Source of the DNA: Glandiceps talaboti
Taxonomy: Eukaryota; Hemichordata; Enteropneusta; Spengelidae
Assembly: GCF_964340395.1 (NCBI RefSeq)
Contig: NC_135549.1
Coordinates: 11,011,342 to 11,075,341, forward strand
DNA: 64,000 nt
Direction of reading: 5' to 3'
In this document: one piece after another, positions 46,601 to 61,346 of the stretch
Layout of the letters: each line of letters begins with the position of its first letter
How positions within the stretch are numbered: the stretch's first letter is position 1
Made by a program: the position numbers and the translations under genes
The notes under the pieces: model-generated
What the model saw: only the letters and a program-made list of their open reading frames with translations
The model's database searches: none
Told to the model about the DNA's origin: nothing

Positions 46601-49600
46601 GGTTCGAGAGTGAAACTGATAGTTTTAGGGGTCGAACATCACTTGGAAACACCTCAACTGCGTTGTATTTCTGTGTTTTTATTCCCAAAATAGTTACGAG
46701 CCAGTCTTAATCGTAAACGTATAAAACGAATTGAATTTTTTTTTTTTTAATTTTCAATTACGGCGTAATTATTTTGATGTACATTAAAGATTTCTTACTG
46801 AAAACGTTATCAACGTCATGTTGTTACTGTCATCTTTTAATTAATTATAATAATATGTATATTTTTTCTCTTCCAATTTCAGCCGTGACGCTTAGCTGTA
46901 CTTTGTTCCTGCCTGTGTTGACGTTGGTACTCGTGTTATCAGGACATGACGTATTCCCGGCAGTACTTTCGTATCTACCCCTACAATTACAAGACAGTGA
47001 TCAATGGCTTCGAGGTCTGGCTTGGCAAACACGGAATGAAGGCTTCTTGAAGTATGAACACAACGTGGAAAGTTTACAGGGCACCAGTGAACGGACGCAA
47101 CTACACAATGCCATATACACTATCTATGAAAAAGAAGATGGGAATGTCTTGAGTAAAAAGAATCTCCAAGCAATACAAGATTTAGAAGATGAGCTTGTTA
47201 GTAAACCAAACTATACCGATTATTGTCAGTTAGATGCCCATGGCGAATGTTTGAAACCAATTTCTTTAGTTCGTTACTTTGACGGTACATATGCTGCCTT
47301 GAGTCCAATATTTAATGACCCGACTTTTGACAATATTCCAGCAGTACTTGAAGCCGCGAATTCGTTTCCGCCACTGAAAGGTGGTTTGCAGTTCCACCTA
47401 GGCAAGGACATTAGTATAGATGCAATCTCAAAAGTCGCCGAATCTTCGATAACTCGATCTATCATACCACTGAGTGTATCACTGGGAAACCGCTCAGAAT
47501 GGAAACAAAATAAGAAGACACAGTCTGATTTCATCGTAGATACCTACTACTCTCGGCTTATGGATCTTCATGACGACCATTACAAAGGCTTGGGCATTTA
47601 TTTCTTCAGTCAGCCGTTGTGGGAGAATGCTGTTGATAAACAAGTTATCTCGGATCTTGTCCTGGTGGTTGGTAGTTGTGTCTTCATATTTGGTTTCATC
47701 TGGTTTCAAACTAAGTCGTTATGGATCACCGTCTTTGCAGTACTAGGCATCATGGCGTCATTCCTCAGTGCAAACTTCATCTACCGCTATATCCTGGACT
47801 TTCGCTTCTTTGGAATTTTTCATATTTTGTCTCTCTTCATAATACTGGGAATCGGTGCCGATGACGTGTTTGTCTTCATGGATACCTGGACATCAACTGG
47901 ATTCGACTCGTATTCTGGACTAGAATATCGACTATCTGATGTTTACAGACGTGCTTCGGGTACCATGTTGGTAACATCTCTAACGACGGCCGTGGCATTC
48001 TTCGTCAATGGATTTTCTCCACTTTTGGCGGTCAAAACGTTCGGAATCTTTGCAGGGATTCTAGTTATTGTCAATTATCTGACCGTTATTGTGTTTTTCC
48101 CAACTGTCGTCATCATTTACCATACCTCGTGGCGTCACTGTGTTTGGTGTTGCTGGCTTCCGTTCGTCAAGAGCCGGACTGGGAGTACCGACAAGTTAAA
48201 CCAACCAAAAGAAAGGAAGAACAAAGTGGTGCGATTCTTTAAAGGTCCATACTTTCGATTCGTTACTCACAAGGCTTACCGCTGGATAATAGTACTCGTT
48301 TTCGTTGCCATAGTAACAGTCTTCACCTATTTTGCGAGAAAGCTTGGACCTGACGAAGAAGCGGTGAGACAATTGTTTTCAATGTTTCAATTTTGAACAC
48401 CATTTGCCCCCTCCAAGTTTACTATGTGGCACGTTACCCATTGTTAAATTTGTTACGATAATACAGGTGGTATGAGTTGTAGATACTGAAGTACGTGTCA
48501 TGTGATTGACTACAGCCATTTCTACACCCATGGCTCCTCAAATCATCGAGAACGGACCAAAGCATTTTACCAACGTGGAAGATTTCATACTTCGATAGAA
48601 ACAGTTCAAAGACCGAAACGATGTTTAATTATTGATACAGCAAAACTGACATTTTATAGCCCAAACAGTGTCAATATAATTATACTGTAGTCAGTTTTGT
48701 TTTTCTTTCTCACTTTTATTGCTACCAAAAGCTAAAGAATATCAGCTATCATTTGTTTTTTAGTGGGATTTTGTCATTATAATCCCATATTTTCATTTTC
48801 ATAATAACAGGTGAAGATTTTTAAAGATGGCAACAACTTTGTTGAGTTCAACGACAAAAGTAGTAAAGCCTTCGTACCAAGTGAATCTGATGAAACTACG
48901 GTGTATATCGTGTGGGGTATGGAGAACCAAGACTTGTCATCGTGTCACCATACAGACTACGAATGTACCGGACAAACAATATGGGACGATAGTTTTGATC
49001 TTAACCCTACTCCAAGTCAAAAAGCAATTAAGGTTTGTACGTTTTACTCATTATTTCAAACTTTTGGAGGTACGCTGTCGAAAATGTCCAGGTTTCGTTA
49101 ACGTTCCTTAGTTTAATTTTTCCACCCATAAAACTTACACATGTAATGAGCTACTGACAGAATTCAAAAGAAGTTATTGTAATTAGGAAAAATATGGCGT
49201 ATAAGAATTGTCTTTTTTACAATGGATGCAGTGAAGAGTTTTTTCTCGACCCATCGTGTACGAAGTTGTTTCAGATCTCATACCATGTTTACATTGTAAA
49301 AATAAATTTTCTTTTTAATTTCAGGATTTTTGCTACAAATTACAAAACTTGACAGAAAGAGAAATTGCCGATCTACACATTAAACGTGACATTGTGACGG
49401 GAGAGCTTAAAATAAATTGTTTCATTGACAATATGTATGGCTTCTATCAGGTATGTCAAGTTTACTAATACAGTACTTCAGTCCGGGCCACAGTGAAAAA
49501 TATATAACGATTTCGTGAAAAGATTTCAAGGATAACTTAAAGTAATGATTTCACGCGACAAGTAAACCGAAATGACAAATACTGTCATAACAATTATAAA

Positions 49601-52600
49601 GCATGTGTGCGAAGCACCACACTACTTATTCTTTTTATTACAACTTTGTTTATGAACTTGATCTGGCATTGGTTATGACCTGGTGATAGAGTATTCTGTG
49701 CACTACTTCAGACTTCTATAGTACAGGGATGTGACATTTGGTGTAGCAGTAAATATGCCAAAATTCCAAATATGACATTTCTGGATCGTAACAGTAGTAA
49801 TGTTGAGATGTGATATTTTAATGTCCGTAGTAACTTTAGACCTAATAATCCCAAGTGTATAGCTGATATGATATTGATATGACGTACGTGTGTACACATT
49901 TTATCCCATCTAGAACTTGAACTTGACCAACTATCCAAATGGGACTGATGTAAGTATGCCTATTGGTGAAATAGAGATGCACAGTGTAATGAACGCCAAT
50001 CCTGATATATTTGACACTTCCCACTTACACGATACTTTCTATCGCTACTTTGAGACTGGCCTTGGATATTGGTTAACAATGGGTTATACTGGCAAGGCCA
50101 ATACTGATTACGAGGAGTACAGACATCTGCTTGGAGAAGAGCTGGATAAATGGGATTCCACGTATACGGTACCAGGCACAGGTACGTTTACATTAACGAA
50201 TGTCTAAAATACTTGACATATGACTTGCACTATTGTGCACAGATGCTGGGCGTAGATCTCAAATAATTCAGCTATATGCGAGTATACCCTTGTTTTTTTC
50301 AAACACTGGTAACCCAATGATGATAGGGATGGGGTACCTAAATGACCGAAGTATAACAGACAACAGCCTATTGGCCAATCTACGGTACCATTCATTCATT
50401 CATTCATTCATTCATTCATTCATTCATTCATTCATTCATTCACTCACTCACTCACTCACTCACTCACTCACTCACTCACTCACTCACTCACTCACTCACT
50501 CACTCACTCATTCATTCATTCATTCATTCATTCATTCATTCATTCATTCACACACCCCCTTGTTCTCGTTCTCTTACTTTAACCACTCATTGCATTTTTC
50601 AGATATTTACGGAACTCGTATGAAGTATGCTGCAATTACTGTAAAGACGTCACTGTCATTTGGCTCCGTTGGTTACGATAGCGGTATGAAAATCTTGAAT
50701 GCTTGGGAAACATTTGTTGACAACGAGGTAAACATTTTTTTAGAAGAAGTGTACTAAAAATAGTCACGATCATTTTTTTTTATTAAAGGTACATTCCTCG
50801 AATTTTCTTAGTTAATGTACTTTTACGGGTTCGTATAATGGTTCATGTTAATTATAATATATAGAGCTATGTGTTTTTCCATATATAGAACATGCACATG
50901 TGTGGATGGCTGATTGATACAGTAGCGAACAATCATACCATGTCAATTTGTCGTATCAAGCATCTGTAGAGAATATTTGGATGTGCATTATCAATCGTCC
51001 CTTCACACATTTATGTATTGTTTTATAGCATGACTGTGCTCGTGATTTGTATTTTGCAACCGTTCGTCAATGACGATAAAAGTTCGTTTTTGTTGATTTT
51101 TAGATGTTAAAGATGCCTTCTTCCGTTTCTAATGGATTTCAGTGCACTTGTGACGTCACTAACCTATGGCACTGGATAGAAGTACAGAAGGTAACACCAA
51201 TTGCAATTTGCTATCATGTTTTATCTGTTCTAATGTTGTTGTAGTATTTGCACTGCAATTGTCATATCCTGCCAACTCATCTATATTCATCAAGGTTAAA
51301 CCATTGTTCAGGTACTATGACTTGCTGTCATGATGCTCGAACGGTTAAAATGGCATCGGCTTGGAATCTGCAGGTTGTAGGTTCAAGCCCAGTTACCGCC
51401 GTTTGTTTATGATTGCTAAAGTCCTTGGGTAAGATTTGAACCAGACGGTACCATGCGCTTACCGAGGATCGGAGGCAATGAATTGTATTCTCCCAACGGA
51501 TCGGGATTGGGCCGTTGTGCCGCTATAGATCCGTGCCAGGGGTAATATTTTTAAAGAGCCTTGAGTAGAGTGTGGGAAATCACTAATATAAAAAGTAACA
51601 TTATTATTAATTACTACTACTACTTGTTTCTTCATAGTCATACTTGCCTCCAACATCATAGCATGCTAACTTTCAAAACTTACTGAATGAATTCAATTGT
51701 TTTGCAGACCCTGGCTGATTCTGCTGTCAAAGGTATTATACTAGGGATAACCCTGGCATTTCCCGTTCTCGTCATAGCAACACAGAATGTAATCATTGGT
51801 ACCATGGCAACGGTGTCAATTGGCCTAACAACCGTGTGTGTTATTGGTATGATCCCAATGTTAGGATGGAAGTTAGGGGTAAGTGACATATTAGTATTAC
51901 AACCATCTATAGAAGTTTTTTATCATTCATCGCAGAAGATATTACTACTGGCAATTTGCCCGCCATATTACCTTTTCCAAGATACTGTCACTGTAATACA
52001 GACTGTGGTTATATACAACTATATATAAAATGCTAACAACCCTTCGAAGAATTCATATGCCAAATATATATAGGACATGCATATGTTCTAACAGTTGACG
52101 ATGTCACATTTTATGCTCAGAGACTAAACTCTTTACACCCAAAGTTTGACTTTCATACATGGAGTTTAAGATTAATCCTCTTTGTACATTTTGTAGTTGC
52201 TGGAATCCCTTAATCTATCACTCATCGTTGGTTTAGCCGTCGATTACGTTGTACATCTTGCTGAGGGATACCACCTTTCTCAAAAGGAAGACCGCCTTGG
52301 AAGATTACATGATATGCTGGAACACGTCGGGGTATCTGTGGTCTCGGGTGCCGCTACTACTCTTGGGGCATCTCTTTTCATGTTGTTTGCTCAGATTTTA
52401 TTAGCCATGCAGTTTGGTATATTTATGTTTTGTACTATAGGCTTTTCTCTGTTATTTTCCATGGGTTTATTTACAACGATTCTTGGTATCATGGGTCCAC
52501 AGGGCGACACTGGTTCTCTACTTGTTATTTACCGCAGTGTGTATTACTGTATAATAGGTAGGAAGAAGAATGATGTTGACTGTGGCACTTGTGATGGTAC

Positions 52601-52754
52601 AGGTTTCCACCAACCAACGCACTTCAAAACGTGTGCCCTCGCTTTTGATTCTTTTGGAAGCAAAGCAAACATTTCAATAGAAAAATCCCCCTCTAGTACT
52701 TTACAGTTTTCTTCGATGTGTGGTAGTAAAGTAAATTCTCAAATGGGAACATAG
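43615..52754 (+). CDS. Dispatched/Patched-related RND-family membrane protein
   Basis: Ten exons: 43615-43906, 46883-48363, 48811-49032, 49325-49450, 49914-50181, 50243-50308, 50603-50727, 51104-51190, 51708-51878, 52197-52754; 3,396 bp, 1,131 residues in frame. An acidic cytoplasmic N-terminus of about 95 residues precedes TM1 (VTLSCTLFLPVLTLVLVLSG). A large ectodomain follows, then a sterol-sensing domain at about 352-515 with GIGADD (420-425) followed by VFVFMDTW. After a second ectodomain, the C-terminal helices carry the matching GLAVDYVVHLAEGY (Asp962). The paired GxxxD motifs in TM4 and TM10 are the ion-coupling positions of RND transporters; ADDxFVFxDxW and AVDYxVHLxxxY are closer to Dispatched than to Patched. 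Dispatched exports lipid-modified Hedgehog; other relatives have unknown cargo. The exon 6 donor (50308) was chosen because it alone keeps frame and gives FFSNTDIYGTR. Orthology to DISP1 is not established. Confidence 0.88.
44940..45025. promoter_or_regulatory. Two CREs, CCAAT and TATA-like box in intron 1
   Basis: TGACGTCA at 44940-44947 and 44986-44993, CCAAT at 45006-45010 and TTTAAATA at 45018-45025, within the first intron of the Dispatched-like gene and upstream of exon 2 on the same strand. The arrangement resembles a CREB/ATF-responsive promoter or enhancer. No transcript start can be read from the sequence. Confidence 0.35.
50392..50552. repeat. (CATT)n/(CACT)n microsatellite
   Basis: CATT units, then about 17 CACT units, then CATT units again. 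It lies in intron 6 of the Dispatched-like gene, 85 bp after the inferred donor. Confidence 0.95.
51325..51624 (+). mobile_element. tRNA-derived SINE with L2-like 3' tail
   Basis: The 5' part resembles a Ser/Leu-type tRNA: 'gctcgaacggttaaaatggc' as A-box region and a good B box GGTTCAAGCCC at 51380-51390. The body has 'agtccttgggtaagatttg'. The 3' part 'agagccttgagtagag...aatcactaatata' resembles L2-clade LINE tails and ends in ATT/ACT repeats. It lies in intron 8 of the Dispatched-like gene. Assignment is by motif only. Confidence 0.6.
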
Positions 52755-52924
52755 AGGACTACACACTCAGATCTATGTGCATATATATTTTAAAAGACTT
52801 GTTTGTGGTCTTTGAACATCAATGCAACTTGACAGATATTTACATTGCAACAACACTGAAGCAGTAATTTTAGAAGCATTGTAATATAATATATGATTGC
52901 AATAGAAATCATAGATTTTATTGG

Positions 52925-53450
52925 ATTATATCAGCAGGAGGTCATGATACCCCCTGTGACAGCACAGCACATCGCACTCATGTGACATCACGGCACAGCA
53001 CAGCACAGCACAGCACAGCAGAGCACAACACATCACAACACAGCACAACACATTACAACCCGTGATAACACAAGACAGATTAGCCCATCGCACCAACAGC
53101 ATGCACAGTACACCAACGTACATCACACCCCTGCGACAACACATTACACCATAGCACATCACATCCCTGTGACAACACGACAAAAAACATACACGTCACA
53201 CCACTGTGACAGCACAGCGCATCAAACTGTTGCGACGTCACAGCACACCGTAGGACACCACACCTCATGATAGCCCAGCACACCATAGTAAACCACATCA
53301 CATAATACTTCACATCCCTGAGACAACACAGAATACCATAGCACATCACATTCTTTTGACGGCACAGCACAGCACACCATAGAACAGCACGTCACGTCAC
53401 AAAACATGCACCACAATACCACTACATACCACCACAAGCACTACACGTAA
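52925..53450. repeat. Degenerate GCACA-rich tandem repeats
   Basis: About 500 bp of loosely repeated units such as 'cacatccctgtgacaacac', 'cacagcacagcac' and 'acaccatagcacatcac'. The opposite strand gives long Cys/Val/Met-rich open frames that reflect the repeat. It lies just after the Dispatched-like stop, so it may be in the 3' untranslated region. Confidence 0.6.
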
Positions 53451-53576
53451 TCATGCACCTGGATGGAATATAATTTAGCAAAATGGTTAATTCTCCATTT
53501 TCCGATTGTGAACTTTTACGTTGGCCTGGCATCACTAGTATGAAACCCAGGATAACACTTTGCCCTGTACAGAGCA

Positions 53577-53577
53577 C

Positions 53578-53653
<76 letters not shown>

Positions 53654-53663
53654 ACACACACAC
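53577..53663. repeat. (CA)n microsatellite
   Basis: About 43 CA units with one TA interruption, in the spacer after the Dispatched-like gene. Confidence 0.95.
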
Positions 53664-55639
53664 TATTGATGCATCAATAGATAATACAACATGAGATATA
53701 GAGATGCAAAATGGTATTTCCTATTTCGTTAATTTCGATCTTAGACTGTACAACATCTATGGTTATACTGTAAATATGTTTAAAGCAATGTTATCGATAT
53801 TGTATCAAAGCGTCATTTAACTAGTGATGTATATAGTGACAACACTTGTCATAGAACCAATTTAATTACACAAGTCATAGCTTTAGCATAGACGTGCATG
53901 CTAGGAATACTGTCATTACACGTGTTTTATGTTTGTTGAACGTTTCTAGAATTAATTTCGATTTGTGCTGTGTGATAATTCATTGATCGTGTTTGTTATT
54001 TTGAATATTTTCTACATTCTTACAAACTCCTGTTGAATATAATGTCGTTAATATCGACGCCAGCTCAGGGGGAAGCGGATGGGGGATAGGCGTGGGGTTG
54101 GTTAGAGTATAACCGTAGAATGGGAGCCTTTTACACTTTTGAAACTTTTGTACTGAAAAGATTTGTAAACAAAATCCGTCCTTAGATTATAATGAGTCCT
54201 AAAAATGATAAGGGAAAATTAAAAAAACAAGGAATGAAATCTCAATTAGTAAGTACACAATGAAAAATTCAAAACAAAACAAAACTAACGAACAGCCGAC
54301 AAACAAGCAAATTAACACAATAAGTTAGTTAGAATTACTTCAGACTAGGTGTGGCACCATGTGTGGAAATGATAAGGGACCGGACAGAATTTACGGCAGG
54401 GGGGGGGCCTGGGGAGAAATTATCTCTGACTTGTTTTTTTTCCTGGCCCCCCCATCCACTGTGACCAAAATTTCACAGCCCCCCCTTTCAAAAGTATAAA
54501 AATTTCATGGCCCCCCCCAAAAAAAAAGGGGGAAAAAAAGAAAAAAAGTGCACAATATCCTGCCCCCTACAATAACTAAAAAGAGTACAATTTTTTTTGT
54601 TACTGTAGCACAACTGTAATATTTCTTTTGGTACTACTATTATGTTACTATTTCAGCCCAAACAACTTAGTGGTTGTTGAGGAAGTTTTTTAGAAAACAA
54701 AACAAAATAAAACATTTTGACCATACATGTAATCATACACATGTGGTATAATCTTGTTTATTTCCCAACTAGACACCATAAGTAGTCATCACTTAATACC
54801 AAGGCATGTGATGTGGTGGTTTTAACTGTCATTCACTGATACATACACAGAAACACAGACACAGAGTAAACACACATTCACATGCGTGATTTGTGAAAAA
54901 CTGTAGTGGGGACATTTGTGGGGAGTATCTAAGGACATCACATCACCTACATAGTGTATTCAAATATCTATTTATACTCATAACACAATAACTATCTAAT
55001 GTCAGACATTTGTGATGTCATGAAGTGCTAGCAAACTAAGGATTTTATGCACACTGAGGTCTGACAAATATAGCTTTCACTTTCCTACACCAAATGCATT
55101 ACCAATACACAAGTAAATGTAAGACATTTGTGAATTCATGAAAGTGCAAAGAAATTCAGAATGTTGTGGAATACTTAGATGTAATCAATATGCTTTGAGT
55201 TCCAAAACCATACATATTTAAACCTATAGTGTCAGGCATTTGTGACTTCATGATGGGGACAGCAAATTCAGAATTGTATTCAATACACTGCACAGTGATC
55301 AGATGAGTATATACGGCCAGAAGGCAACTACCAAAGTTAGTGCAAAGTCACTGATGAAAAAACACTTAACACCACGCAGACATCTAAATGCTTTACAATA
55401 TTTAGTACAGATAGATGCATTTGATGATGCTGAGGAGGGAAATAGTTTAATTTCACTGGTTTTAGATAGAAAGAAAGACAAGTCTTGCCTCACATCTTTG
55501 AGTGAAACTCAAGAATAGTGTTAAGGAAAGAAATAAAACACCTATCTAAATTAATCTGGCCAGACGTTTTTGTATTTACATTTTTCACCAAAAGGTCACT
55601 TTTTAATCACATAAATTACAGGTCCTATGCTAGTATATT

Positions 55640-55783
55640 ACCATATATATATATATATAACTCGGTGAGTATCAATCTGCTAAGACAGTGCTCTATACCG
55701 CAGTGGCAGAGCGTAATAGTTTTGGTAGTACTGGAACTACCAAGAAAGTCACAACCAAGAAAGAGTTCCAGTACTACCAAAAC

Positions 55784-55869
<86 letters not shown>

Positions 55870-55890
55870 TATATATATATATATACATAT
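55640..55890. repeat. (TA)n tract with rearranged interspersed repeat (copy C)
   Basis: The unit starts at 55658 (taactcggtgagtatcaatc) and runs to 'ggtagtactggaact' near 55738. It then folds back: 'agttccagtactaccaaaac' at about 55767 repeats the segment in reverse complement, and (TA)n follows. The hammerhead-like segment of copy B is missing. It lies inside the 54376-56397 element. Confidence 0.75.
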
Positions 55891-55938
55891 GTATCCTTGA
55901 TGGTAATTACACACTGAACCTGTTTCCACAGTGCTAAA

Positions 55939-56020
55939 ATGTATGTATGTATGTATGTATGTATGTATGTATGTATGTATGTATGTATGTATGTATGTAT
56001 GTATACATATGTGTGTGTGT

Positions 56021-56060
<40 letters not shown>
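55939..56060. repeat. (TATG)n and (GT)n microsatellites
   Basis: About 16 TATG units followed by about 20 GT units. Confidence 0.95.
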
Positions 56061-56061
<1 letters not shown>

Positions 56062-56532
56062 CAACTTGGAGTATATAAGAGTAATTCAGGGTGTATCAAA
56101 TTAATCTTGAGTAGTGTTTTTATGCTTCACTAAATTAGGTACATACAAACGTACACACTTCCATTTTAATACATAAATGAAAGTGTAGACATTCAATATT
56201 AAAGGCGATATCAAGTGCTATCTCATGCAATGCTAAATATTCTAACATATTAATTTTTTTCAATGACAAAATATTTCGCGGCCCCCCTTTCAAACCATGA
56301 GAATTTTCATGGCCCCCCCTTCAAGCCTCCCATTTATTTCATGGCCCCCCCAATTTCTCCCCAGGCCCCCCCTCTGCCGTAAATTCTGTCCGGTCCCTAA
56401 GGTAACTAACTATGTACTAGAATATCGTAACGGAAAGGAAGATTATTACTAGAATTACTACATCTGTGCAATAAAAATTATCCATTGTGGAAAGTAAATG
56501 TTACGTTGCTTTGATTGTTATTAATTGTGTAT

Positions 56533-56905
<373 letters not shown>

Positions 56906-57262
56906 GTGTTTGTGTGTTTGTGTATGTATCATATAGTTCATGTATTTTAGGCTGTCGACCCTCGATATCAGTATGCGATTAATATATAGTAGTGTTGCGC
57001 CGGATCGGAGTTTAGATAAAACGTACAAAAAAGGCGCGAGCGACTATCGACAGTCTAGTATTTTACAGAATTTTAGGAGACACTAAGTTACAAATGTAAT
57101 TTGACTATTTTTGCTGGAAAATTGATTAAACTACAAAGATGGTGGAAACCCCATTTTCTTCGGTTGCGTCAATAAATATAAATCAAATAAGACAATAAAC
57201 TGACCCATAAAAGATTATGCAGTCACATACTGTAGGTCAACAGTGCGTCTGACATCATGCGC

Positions 57263-57269
57263 TATAAAA
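57263..57269 (+). promoter_or_regulatory. TATA box of adaptor copy 2
   Basis: TATAAAA lies 76 bp upstream of the ATG at 57345, a spacing that allows a 5' leader of about 45-50 nt. Copy 1 has no equivalent. Confidence 0.5.
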
Positions 57270-57344
57270 AGAAGTCATGGGTCATTGAGGGCAAAAGGAA
57301 GTGTTGCGAACCACTGACATATACAACGTTGTACATTGTGCAAA

Positions 57345-60694
<3,350 letters not shown>

Positions 60695-61275
60695 AATGAA
60701 GATGTTCAAAAGTTCACAAGAGATTAAGATACATAAGGAATATTAATATATTTCACTATTCATTTATGGAATCGTGTTTGTACAATGTATATTTGTCATT
60801 GATGGCTATTGTCGGGGTAGCCACCGATCAAAATTAAGGGATGATGTGGTCTGTAAGATATATATATTATCAGTATTTATCTCAATCTATGAACACAACA
60901 GCTGGCAAGTGTTCTAGAAAGTCCAGAAAAAAATCTTTACATGTAACTTGTCTACGTGTTTCAGCATTCGTTCGTTTTTGTATTTTATTCATTTCTGATT
61001 TTTGGTGACCACGTGCCTGAACGTTTTTGTAATCTGATTTGAAAACAGTGATCATGTCTATGTAAAAGGTAATTATTCATGCACGTATGGTAACTTTCTC
61101 ATGAAAGCAATTGAGAGATAGTTTATATTTTACTTTTTATTACTTTGATCCCATTTGTAAGTTTTGAGTTATGACAAATTTTTGTACTTTTGTGTATTCA
61201 TATTTTCTTCAACGGGCCTGGATCCTTTTTTGTATATAGAATACAAATGTAAGACTGATTCAAATAATAAATGAA

Positions 61276-61346
<71 letters not shown>

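Larger units (their letters stand above)
54376..56397. mobile_element. 2-kb PIF/Harbinger-like transposon with 46-bp terminal repeats
   Basis: Ends begin GGGACCGGACAGAATTTACG and stay almost identical for about 46 bp, including a G tract and CCTGGGGAGAAATT. TAA occurs immediately outside both ends (54373-54375, 56398-56400). Inner C/G-rich subterminal repeats are present. The interior has three direct units near 55003, 55121 and 55231 ('gtcagacatttgtga..tcatga'), a short open frame at 55303-55518 without family resemblance, and nested (TA)n, (TATG)n and interspersed repeats. No transposase seen. Confidence 0.7.

Noticed and set aside
52926-53437. Cys/Met/Val-rich minus-strand open frames that look like a cysteine-rich peptide
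   Set aside because: They arise from degenerate GCACA repeats and follow no spliced or signal-peptide structure.
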